A DNA stretch of 22,298 nt from JAUYIV01 sp035464675 (GTDB taxonomy: Bacteria; Actinomycetota; Acidimicrobiia; Spongiisociales; UBA11373). Of this stretch, positions 12,454-19,084 are shown piece by piece. The stretch covers positions 1 through 22,298 of the forward strand of contig DATHSA010000080.1 of NCBI GenBank assembly GCA_035464675.1. Reading direction: 5' to 3'. The position numbers and the translations under genes were made by a program. Position 1 is the stretch's first letter. Every line of letters begins with the position of its first letter. Below the pieces are notes generated by a model, which saw nothing but the letters and a program-made list of their open reading frames with translations, was not told the origin of the DNA and ran no database searches.

Positions 12454-15213
12454 GTGCCCACGACGACATTCCTGTTCACCGACGTCGAAGGCTCGACACG
12501 ACTGTGGGAGCAGCACGAGTCTGCGATGCGGTCGGCCATGGCCCGGCACAACGAGATCCTCTCGACGGCCGTCTCGCGCCACGGCGGCACCGTCTTCAAC
12601 TGGCTGGGGGATGGCATTGCGGCTGCGTTCCCGTCTGCGGCGGAGGCTCTTCGGGCAGCAGCCGACATCCAGCGCGAGCTCGCGGCACTCGACACGGCCG
12701 ACATCGACCGACTGAGTGTGAGAGTCGGAGTCCACTCGGGCGAGGTCGAGCAACGAGACGGCGACTTCCTCGGGGCGGCGGTGAACCGAGCCGCCCGCAT
12801 CATGTCGACGGGCCACGGAGGCCAGGTCCTCGTCTCGGAGGTGACCGCTCGTCTGGCTCCACCCGGTGAGTTCCACCTCGTCGATCTCGGTCACCACCGG
12901 CTCCGCGATCTCGGCCACCCGGAAAACATCCACCAGCTGGTCGTGCCTGGTCTCGACTCGACATTCCCCCCACTCCGGAGCCTTTCCCAGGACCGCAACA
13001 ATCTCCCCGTCCAGCTGACGTCCTTCGTGGGCCGTGAGGATGAGATCGCACAGGTCCTGGATCTCATGGCGAACCACCGCCTCGTGACGATCACCGGCGT
13101 CGGAGGCGTCGGCAAGACCCGGGTCGCCTTGCAGGCGGCCGGGGAGATCGTGTCGAGCGGATCGTCCGAGGCCCGATTCATCGCACTCGCGCCGGTCGCG
13201 GGAGCCGATGGCGTCCCCGTGGCATTCCTCGAGGGCCTGGGCATGCCCACCGCCGGCGGCGGGGACGTGCGCTCCACCCTCTTGCGCCACCTTCGGGATA
13301 GCGACGCTCTCCTGGTCATCGACAACTGTGAGCACCTGATCGATGCGACAGCACGTCTGGTGAGCGAGATCCTGACCTCGGCACCTGGCGTCTCGATCCT
13401 GGCCACCAGTCGGGAGCTCCTTGGAGTGCCGGGGGAGGTGGCCTTCGGCCTGCGGTCACTGAGTGTCCCGGACCGCGCGGAGCAGATCGACGAGTCCGAT
13501 GCTGGACGCCTGCTGCTCGACCGCGCCCAGCAGGCGAGACCGGAACTCCAGCCGACCGAGCACCGCGAGGCTCTCATCGACATCTGCCGCCGTCTCGACG
13601 GAGTCCCCCTGGCGATCGAGCTCGCTGCTGCCCGGCTGCGAACATTCTCACCGGAGAAGGTGGCCGGCCTGCTCGAGGAGGGATTCCGCCTGCTCACAGG
13701 AGGATCGCGAACCGCGGTCCCGAGGCAGAGGACTCTCGAAGCCGCGATCGAGTGGTCCCACCGTCTCCTGGACGAGTCGGAACGTGAGGTGTTCCGGCGG
13801 CTGGCCGTCTTCAGCGGAGGCTTCACCCTCGACGCGGCGCAGGCCGTCTGCGCGATGGGCGAGGTGGACGCGATCTCGGTGGTCGATCTCGTCTCGGCTC
13901 TCGTCGACAAGTCGCTGGTCTCGTTGATCGACGACTCCGAGGATCGTTTCCGGCTCCTGGAGACGGTGCGCCAGTTTGCATCGTCGCGACTCGAGGAGGC
14001 GGCCGAGGCCGACCTGCTCCGCGAGAGACACGCCCGGTACTTCAGGGATCTCGTCGTCGAATGTGTCGAGCAGCGATGGGGGGCCGAGGCACCGGAGGCG
14101 CGACGGCGCGTCCAGATGGAGCGGGACAACCTGCGCCAGGCCCTCACGTGGTCGATCGACGCCCGAGAGGGCGAGATCGCGTTCGATCTTGCCGTGGGGT
14201 TCGAGGTGTTCGCATATGTCGGGGAGTGGAACGAACCAGTCGATTGGTTGGAGCGCGCCGTGGCCGCGCTGGGTGAGCCTCCCGACGAGATCTCGCATGC
14301 CATTCGACTCGGCCGGCTCGCATCCGCCGTTTCGCGAGGCCCCGACCAGGAGCGGGCGATCGAGCTCTGGAAGGAGGCGATCGCGATATTCACCGGCGAG
14401 GACGATGGCGGCGCCGAGCATGATTGGCTCGTCGAATACATCCTCGCCCGCTACGGGCTGGCCGTGACCTCCTATTACGCCGGCGGTGGTGGGCACCGAA
14501 ACGAGCTGTTCCGTGCCGACATTCGCAAGGCACTCGCCATCGCGGAGCGCATCGACCATCGAACCCTGATCGCCATCCTCCTGGGGAACCTGGCCCACCA
14601 CGTCGACCCCGACTCCGACCCTGCCGAGGCTCGCCGGGCCTTTGCGCGGGCGGAAGCTGCCCAGAAGAGCGTGGGCGACCCCTCGAGACTGGCTTCGCTC
14701 TTCTGGCAGCGCGCCCGGTACGAGTTCTTTGTGGGGGATCTCGAGACGGCCTCCGAGTACTGGCACCGCGCCATCGCCGAGGCTGAGGCGGTCGCGCGCC
14801 AGGACATTCTCCCCCGCTTCAAGATCGGCCTCGCCCTGAACGACCTGGTGTCGGGCGACTCTTCGGCGTCCGCCCGGATCCGGCTTGCGGTCAGGGAGAC
14901 GATCGACCAGACCGACGACCTCGGCTCCCACCGTGCCGGAGCGGTCAGCCAGTCGATACTGGTGGCGCTGGCCTCTGCAGATGCGAGCGAGGACGAGTGG
15001 GAGCGTGTCGCGATCGCGGCAGGCGCGTCCAGTGCGGAGGCCGACAGAGGAACGCCTGTCCCGTGGGATCTGGCGCCGCATTTCGCCCGCACGCTCGATG
15101 CTGCCCGGGCCGCCCTCGACGCGGAGGAGTTTGCGGCGGCTGAGGAGCGGGGCCGGGGAATGTCCCACGCCGAGGTCACCACTCTCCTGGCCGCACCCCC
15201 TCCGGGGGAGTGA
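12454..15213 (+). CDS. Class III cyclase / STAND P-loop ATPase / TPR regulator
   Basis: The protein has 919 residues. Residues 5-170 are a class III nucleotide cyclase domain: FLFTDVEGST with metal Asp10, NWLGDGIAAAF with metal Asp53, RVGVHSGEV, Asp104, and VNRAARI with Asn111 and Arg115. The base-selecting Lys that normally precedes GDG is Asn49. Residues about 190-480 form an NB-ARC-like ATPase: SFVGREDE, Walker A GVGGVGKT (about 215-222), Walker B LLVIDNCEHL and the sensor ATSRELL. The rest, to 919, consists of TPR-like helices (FRLLETVRQFASSRLEEA is the usual hinge). It lacks a C-terminal LuxR helix-turn-helix. Relatives are numerous in mycobacteria and other actinobacteria. It is probably a cytoplasmic signalling ATPase; whether it makes cAMP, cGMP or nothing is open because of Asn49. 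Confidence 0.9.
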   Translation: MPTTTFLFTDVEGSTRLWEQHESAMRSAMARHNEILSTAVSRHGGTVFNWLGDGIAAAFPSAAEALRAAADIQRELAALDTADIDRLSVRVGVHSGEVEQRDGDFLGAAVNRAARIMSTGHGGQVLVSEVTARLAPPGEFHLVDLGHHRLRDLGHPENIHQLVVPGLDSTFPPLRSLSQDRNNLPVQLTSFVGREDEIAQVLDLMANHRLVTITGVGGVGKTRVALQAAGEIVSSGSSEARFIALAPVAGADGVPVAFLEGLGMPTAGGGDVRSTLLRHLRDSDALLVIDNCEHLIDATARLVSEILTSAPGVSILATSRELLGVPGEVAFGLRSLSVPDRAEQIDESDAGRLLLDRAQQARPELQPTEHREALIDICRRLDGVPLAIELAAARLRTFSPEKVAGLLEEGFRLLTGGSRTAVPRQRTLEAAIEWSHRLLDESEREVFRRLAVFSGGFTLDAAQAVCAMGEVDAISVVDLVSALVDKSLVSLIDDSEDRFRLLETVRQFASSRLEEAAEADLLRERHARYFRDLVVECVEQRWGAEAPEARRRVQMERDNLRQALTWSIDAREGEIAFDLAVGFEVFAYVGEWNEPVDWLERAVAALGEPPDEISHAIRLGRLASAVSRGPDQERAIELWKEAIAIFTGEDDGGAEHDWLVEYILARYGLAVTSYYAGGGGHRNELFRADIRKALAIAERIDHRTLIAILLGNLAHHVDPDSDPAEARRAFARAEAAQKSVGDPSRLASLFWQRARYEFFVGDLETASEYWHRAIAEAEAVARQDILPRFKIGLALNDLVSGDSSASARIRLAVRETIDQTDDLGSHRAGAVSQSILVALASADASEDEWERVAIAAGASSAEADRGTPVPWDLAPHFARTLDAARAALDAEEFAAAEERGRGMSHAEVTTLLAAPPPGE

Positions 15214-15248
15214 TGGGCGCGGACCCACCACGCGGGATGAGGTGAACG

Positions 15249-15321
15249 TAGCCCCGACCGGATTCGAACCGGCGCTACCGGCTTGAGAGGCCGGCGTCCT
15301 AGGCCGCTAGACGACGGGGCC
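15249..15321 (-). tRNA. tRNA-Glu (anticodon CTC)
   Basis: A 73-base cloverleaf: acceptor GGCCCCG/CGGGGCT (with G1-U72 wobble), D-arm GTCTAGCGGCCTAGGAC, anticodon stem CCGGC/GCCGG around loop CTCTCAA, and T-loop TTCGAAT. The discriminator is A, and CCA is not encoded (ACG follows). It reads GAG codons. It lies 18 bases downstream of tRNA-Gln on the same strand, and both follow gltX. Confidence 0.97.
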
Positions 15322-15323
15322 AG

Positions 15324-15339
15324 GCGGTCCGGAGACCGC
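15324..15339 (-). other. Perfect hairpin with UCCG tetraloop filling the inter-tRNA spacer
   Basis: On the minus strand GCGGTC and GACCGC pair as six bases around TCCG. The loop closed by C-G is an extra-stable UNCG tetraloop. It occupies 16 of the 18 bases between the encoded CCA of tRNA-Gln and the first base of tRNA-Glu. No T-tract follows, so it is not a classical terminator. Confidence 0.65.
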
Positions 15340-15414
15340 TGGCTCGGGGGGGAGGACTCGAACCCCCAATAACAGGGCCAGAACCTGTCGTGTTGCCGAT
15401 TACACCACCCCCGA
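15340..15414 (-). tRNA. tRNA-Gln (anticodon CTG) with encoded CCA
   Basis: Acceptor TCGGGGG/CCCCCGA, D-arm GTGTAATCGGCAACAC, anticodon stem ACAGG/CCTGT around loop TTCTGGC, T-loop TTCGAGT and discriminator G. The mature body is 15343-15414 (72 bases), and CCA is encoded at 15342-15340. It reads CAG codons. If this organism lacks GlnRS, this tRNA is first charged with Glu by the adjacent GluRS and then amidated. Confidence 0.97.
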
Positions 15415-15480
15415 AGGCGGGCGGAATGGTAAACGCGCCCACGGTCTCGGCAAACCTTGACCTGCGTCGGCTTGAGGATC

Positions 15481-15494
15481 GTTGCCCGTTGCCC
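15481..15494. repeat. Two tandem heptamers GTTGCCC
   Basis: GTTGCCC occurs at 15481-15487 and 15488-15494, followed by a partial GTGC. It lies in the spacer between the end of gltX and tRNA-Gln. Two units alone are weak, but the 7-base period matches the other intergenic arrays in this window. Confidence 0.5.
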
Positions 15495-15505
15495 GTGCGC
15501 TCTTC

Positions 15506-16933
15506 TCAACCCCGCATTCGCGCTGCGGCTTCCCGGAGGCGGGCCAGGGACCGGTCCCGGCCAAGCGCCTCCAGAGACTCGAAGAGGGGTGGGCTGACCG
15601 AGGAGCCGGTCACGGCGACGCGGATCGGCTGGAGGCCCTTGCCCGCCGACAGGCCGTGCTCGTCCAGCATGGAGCGCAGGGCCGCTTCGATCGAGTCGGT
15701 GGCCCACTCCCCCAACTCGTCGAGTCGGGCGAGGGCTCCGTCGACGGCGACGGGCGCCTCGGGCCGGGTCATGACCTTGTCCCACGACGCCGCGTCGAAT
15801 TCGATGCCGTCGGCGAACAGGAAGCGCGTCTGCTCGGGCACCTCGGTCAGGCGCTTCGCACGCTCCTGGACGAGAGGGGCGATGGCGGCGAACGCCTCCT
15901 TCTCATGCGGGCCGAGGAAGCGCCCCAGACCCTCTTCGAGGAGAGGAAGCGAGGTCTCCACGAAATCCCCGGCGTCCATTGCGCGGATGTAGACGCCGTT
16001 CATCCACTCGAGCTTGGCCTGATCGAAGACCGCCGGATTTCGAGAGACATCGGAGAGACCGAACCGACGCACCATCTCGTCGCGATCGATGATCTCTTGA
16101 TCCTCCCCGGGAGACCAGCCGAGGATCGCCAGGTAGTTGCAGAGAGCGTCGGGGACATAGCCGGCCTCCCGGTAGGCCCGGAGCGCAGTGTGACCGTGGC
16201 GCTTGGAGAGCTTGGTGCCGTCCGGCCCGTGGATGAGCGCCAGGTGGGCATAGGTGGCCACCGGCGACCCCATCGCCGCGGTGATGGCGATGTGTTTCGG
16301 TGTGGACGGGAGGATGTCCTCGCCCCGTATCACGTGGGTGATCCCGTAGTCGACATCGTCCACGGTGGACGCCAGGTGGTAGGTGGGGGTTCCGTCGGAA
16401 CGGAGGATCACGAAGTCGTCGACATCGCCGTGATCGAAGCGGACCGAGCCCCTCACTACGTCTTCGAACTCGGTCGACCCCGGCCGATCGATGGCGAAGC
16501 GGATCGGGGTCCCGGGGACCGGCCCGTCGCTGCGGTACTCGCCCCGGTACACCGGTGAGCGATTCGCGGCCTGTGCGGCCTTGCGCAATGCCTCCAGCTG
16601 GTCGGTCGTGGCGAGGTCGTAATAGGCGTGGCCCGACTCCACGAGGGCGCGAGCGACCTCGCGATACCGGTCGATCCGATCGCTCTGCCGGTAGGTTCCG
16701 TGCTCGCCGCCGATCTCCAGTCCCTCGTCCCAGTCGAGGCCGAGCCAGCGGAGCCCGGCGAGGATGTCCTCGTGGAACTGGATTTCACTTCGCTCCGTGT
16801 CGGTGTCGTCCGATCGGAGGATGAAGGTCCCGCCTTCGTGGCGGGCGAACAGCCAGTTGTAGAGCGCCGTGCGAACCCCTCCGATGTGGAGGTGGCCGGT
16901 GGGTGATGGGGCGAATCGGACGCGGACGCTCAC
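15506..16933 (-). CDS. gltX: Glutamyl-tRNA synthetase
   Basis: The product has 475 residues, normal for bacterial GluRS, a class I synthetase that attaches glutamate to tRNA-Glu in the cytoplasm. Signature 1 is RFAPSPTGHLHIGG (about 6-19, HIGH-type HLHIG). Signature 2 is GTKLSKRHG (about 237-245, KMSKS-type). The usual LRIEDTD segment reads LRSDDTDTERS. The GTG start overlaps the upstream FAH gene stop as GTGA, implying translational coupling. tRNA-Gln and tRNA-Glu follow on the same strand. In actinobacteria without GlnRS the enzyme is non-discriminating and also makes Glu-tRNA-Gln for GatCAB, which fits these neighbours. That specificity is inference. The same FAH-gltX-tRNA neighbourhood is known in Mycobacterium tuberculosis. 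Confidence 0.97.
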   Translation of the reverse strand: MSVRVRFAPSPTGHLHIGGVRTALYNWLFARHEGGTFILRSDDTDTERSEIQFHEDILAGLRWLGLDWDEGLEIGGEHGTYRQSDRIDRYREVARALVESGHAYYDLATTDQLEALRKAAQAANRSPVYRGEYRSDGPVPGTPIRFAIDRPGSTEFEDVVRGSVRFDHGDVDDFVILRSDGTPTYHLASTVDDVDYGITHVIRGEDILPSTPKHIAITAAMGSPVATYAHLALIHGPDGTKLSKRHGHTALRAYREAGYVPDALCNYLAILGWSPGEDQEIIDRDEMVRRFGLSDVSRNPAVFDQAKLEWMNGVYIRAMDAGDFVETSLPLLEEGLGRFLGPHEKEAFAAIAPLVQERAKRLTEVPEQTRFLFADGIEFDAASWDKVMTRPEAPVAVDGALARLDELGEWATDSIEAALRSMLDEHGLSAGKGLQPIRVAVTGSSVSPPLFESLEALGRDRSLARLREAAARMRG

Positions 16934-17694
16934 GAGCCCGCCACCACCGGGTTGGCGAGGGTGCCGATCCGCTCGATGGTGACCTCCACCCTGTCGCCCG
17001 CGCGGATCGGGCCGACTCCCGACGGCGTACCGGTGAGGATCACGTCACCCGGGAGGAGGGTCATCACCCGCGACACGAAGGCGAACAACTCGGCCACGCC
17101 AAAGACCATGTCATAGGTGGACGCCTCCTGGCGCAGGTCCCCGTTGACCTCACACGAGATCCTCAGCCCGGCCGGGTCGAGCTCGGTCTCGATCGCCGGA
17201 CCCAGCGGGCAGAACGAGTCGAAGCCCTTGCCCCGGGTCCACTGCCCGTCCTTTCGCTGCAGGTCCCGCGCCGTGACGTCGTTGCCGGCCGTGTAGCCAA
17301 AGATGTGCGAGGCCGCGTCCTCGGCCGCCACGCGATGGCTGACCTTGGCCACGACCACGGCCAGTTCCGCCTCGTGATGGACCTCTGCCGACTCCGGGGG
17401 CAGGACGATCGGCGCTCCGGGCCCGATCACCGACGTGGACGGCTTGATGAAGATCACCGGCTCGTCGGGCACCTCGTTGCCCAACTCGTCGGCGTGCTCG
17501 GCGTAGTTGCGCCCCACGCAGACGACCTTCGTCGGGAACACCGGAGACAGCAGGTGGGCCTCGTCGAACGGGATGATCGTGTCCGTCGGCTCCCAGGCGA
17601 CGAATGGAGTGCCCCGGTAGAGGGCGATCCCCTCGGGCTCGGCGACGCCATAGGCGATCTCGTCGCCCTCGGTGCGGATGCGAACGACCTTCAC
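16930..17694 (-). CDS. Fumarylacetoacetate hydrolase (FAH) family protein
   Basis: The 254-residue protein has the C-terminal FAH fold after a short N-terminal region. Visible are VVCVGRNYAEHADE (about 58-71), the metal site HHEAELAVVV (Glu pair), GYTAGNDVTARDLQ, KGFDSFCPLGP and TGTPSGVGP, all FAH hallmarks. Family members hydrolyse or decarboxylate 2,4-diketo or hydroxymuconate-type compounds with Mg2+; many are acylpyruvases or oxaloacetate decarboxylases. The true substrate here is unknown. Both ends are coupled by 4-base GTGA overlaps, with the unknown gene upstream and gltX downstream. Since no aromatic-degradation genes are near, a housekeeping metabolite-repair role is more likely than a catabolic one. 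That is inference from context. Confidence 0.92.
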   Translation of the reverse strand: MKVVRIRTEGDEIAYGVAEPEGIALYRGTPFVAWEPTDTIIPFDEAHLLSPVFPTKVVCVGRNYAEHADELGNEVPDEPVIFIKPSTSVIGPGAPIVLPPESAEVHHEAELAVVVAKVSHRVAAEDAASHIFGYTAGNDVTARDLQRKDGQWTRGKGFDSFCPLGPAIETELDPAGLRISCEVNGDLRQEASTYDMVFGVAELFAFVSRVMTLLPGDVILTGTPSGVGPIRAGDRVEVTIERIGTLANPVVAGS

Positions 17695-18146
17695 CGGGAG
17701 CCGCCGCCCTCCCCGGCCGGCGCCATCAACGCCTCGCGGGGAACGGCCTCCACGAGGCCCCGCAGACGGGCGTGGTCATGGGCGATCCCATCGAGGGCGA
17801 CAACCTGCTCGTCGTCGTCGAGCCCGAGGAGGTCGATGGCGACGTCGATGTCGGGGCCCACGGGCGCCCGGCCCAGCGCCGACCCGCGTGCCGAGACGAT
17901 GGCGAGGATGGCCGCCGTGACGTCGTCGCGGTGCTCGGAGCCTCCGGGGAGCTCACGCTCGCTGAGAAGTCGGAGCGCGTACCCCGTGTCGGGACCGGGG
18001 GTCCCGAACAGGCCGCCCCACGGCATGTCGTCGGGTGAGGTGATCTCGCCGGGGCGGTGGGGACGCCAGCGCCGCGGCGCCGCCGGCTTGGGTGTCGCCC
18101 GGGGGAGGTCGGCGAGGGTGATGGGGATGTTGGGCTGCTGACCCAC
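17691..18146 (-). CDS. Conserved-context protein of unknown function
   Basis: The 151-residue protein starts GTG 18146, with AGGAGA 4 bases upstream. I do not recognise a family. The N-terminus is Pro/Arg-rich (RATPKPAAPRRWRPHRPGE) and is followed by a Gly/Pro segment (DDMPWGGLFGTPGPDTGYAL). The second half is a predicted alpha-helical acidic domain (VTAAILAIVSARGSALGRAP, DIDVAIDLLGLDDDE, HARLRGLVEAVPREAL). There is no signal peptide, membrane segment or cysteine. Its stop overlaps the FAH start (GTGA), and it follows ilvE by 12 bases, so it is surely part of the same transcript. A small cytoplasmic partner or regulator is possible, but function is not inferable. Confidence 0.72.
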   Translation of the reverse strand: MGQQPNIPITLADLPRATPKPAAPRRWRPHRPGEITSPDDMPWGGLFGTPGPDTGYALRLLSERELPGGSEHRDDVTAAILAIVSARGSALGRAPVGPDIDVAIDLLGLDDDEQVVALDGIAHDHARLRGLVEAVPREALMAPAGEGGGSR

Positions 18147-18150
18147 GATG

Positions 18151-18156
18151 TCTCCT
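18151..18156 (-). promoter_or_regulatory. Shine-Dalgarno AGGAGA deciding GTG start at 18146
   Basis: On the minus strand AGGAGA is 4 bases before GTG 18146. It contrasts with unit-leading genes here, which lack such a site, and it fixes the start of the unknown gene. Confidence 0.65.
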
Positions 18157-18158
18157 GC

Positions 18159-19073
18159 CTAGGCGTACTCGAGCCAGTCGCGGTATTGGTCGAGCTCGCC
18201 GGTGACGGTCTTCATGAACAGCTCCTGGGCGCGCCGGGTCACCGGACCGGGCTTCCCCTCGCCCACCGGCCGATCGTCGATCTCGCGAATCGGCGTGACC
18301 TCGGCGGCGGTCCCCGTGAAGAAGGCCTCCTCGGCGTAGTAGAGGTCGGAGCGGGTGACGATCTCCTGCGAAACCGGATGCCCGTCGTCGGAGAGGAGTC
18401 GCATCACCGTGTCGCGGGTGATCCCCTCCAGCGCGCCCGAAGTGCTCGGCGGGGTGACCACCCGTCCGTCCTTCACCAGGAACAGGTTCTGGCCGCTCCC
18501 CTCCACGACGTAGCCCTCGTGGTTGAGGAGGAGAGACTCGTCGTACCCGGCGGTGATCGCCTCCTGCTTCGCCATGACGCTGTTGACGTACTGGCCGGTG
18601 CCCTTGGCATTGGGGATGAGCGCCTCGGCGCTGATCCGCCGCCACGAGGAGACCCGCACCCGGGCGCCCTCCTCCAGGGCGGCCCTGCCGAGATAGGCGC
18701 CCCACTCCCACGAGGCGATGGCGGTATGGCTGATCGCCCCGGTGGGATTCAGCCCGAGGGAGCCGGCCCCCAGAAACACGATCGGCCGCAGGTAGCACGC
18801 CTCCAACTCGTTGGATCGCACCACTTCGAGCGCCGCCTTGACCAGGTCCTCGGCGGACCACGGAAGCGGGATTCGGAACGCCTTGGCGGAGCCGACCATC
18901 CGTTTCATGTGGTCGGTGAGGCGAAACGCCGCCGGGCCCTCCGCTGTCGAGTACACCCGAATGCCCTCGAAGGCGCCGGTGCCGTAATGGAGACCGTGGG
19001 CGAGCACGTGGACCTGGGCCTGCTCCCAGGGGATCAGCTCTCCGTCGAACCAGATGAAGGGCGTCGGTTCCAT
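18159..19073 (-). CDS. ilvE: Branched-chain amino acid aminotransferase
   Basis: The 304-residue protein belongs to fold-type IV PLP enzymes. It shows FDGELIPWEQAQVHVLAHGL and GAFEGIRVY near the N-terminus, then VNSVMAKQEAI with the PLP Lys (about residue 160), LLLNHEGYVVEGSGQNLF with the conserved Glu, and GALEGITRDTVMRLL, the cofactor-phosphate and class IV signature. It transfers amino groups between glutamate and branched-chain 2-oxo acids, the last step of Leu, Ile and Val synthesis. An AGGAGA site 5 bases before ATG 19073 overlaps the stop codon of the upstream S9 peptidase gene, so it is operon-internal. Specificity could extend to D-amino acids or 4-amino-4-deoxychorismate, but EGIRVY and overall similarity favour IlvE. 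Confidence 0.93.
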   Translation of the reverse strand: MEPTPFIWFDGELIPWEQAQVHVLAHGLHYGTGAFEGIRVYSTAEGPAAFRLTDHMKRMVGSAKAFRIPLPWSAEDLVKAALEVVRSNELEACYLRPIVFLGAGSLGLNPTGAISHTAIASWEWGAYLGRAALEEGARVRVSSWRRISAEALIPNAKGTGQYVNSVMAKQEAITAGYDESLLLNHEGYVVEGSGQNLFLVKDGRVVTPPSTSGALEGITRDTVMRLLSDDGHPVSQEIVTRSDLYYAEEAFFTGTAAEVTPIREIDDRPVGEGKPGPVTRRAQELFMKTVTGELDQYRDWLEYA

Positions 19074-19078
19074 TCGCT

Positions 19079-19084
19079 TCTCCT
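19079..19084 (-). promoter_or_regulatory. Shine-Dalgarno AGGAGA for ilvE, overlapping the upstream stop
   Basis: On the minus strand AGGAGA is 5 bases before ATG 19073 and overlaps the TAG stop of the S9 peptidase (19085-19083). Termination and re-initiation are therefore likely to be coupled. Confidence 0.65.

Noticed and set aside
12891..14441. Minus-strand 516-codon open frame inside the cyclase gene
   Set aside because: Ser/Arg-rich translation with no domain; shadow of the cyclase-STAND gene. The same holds for 13648-15231 and 14475-15785, the latter also crossing both tRNAs.
15196..15208. CCCCC-TCC-GGGGG inverted repeat at the end of the cyclase gene as a terminator
   Set aside because: It lies inside the last codons and has no T-tract after it; the pairing is a by-product of Pro/Gly codons.
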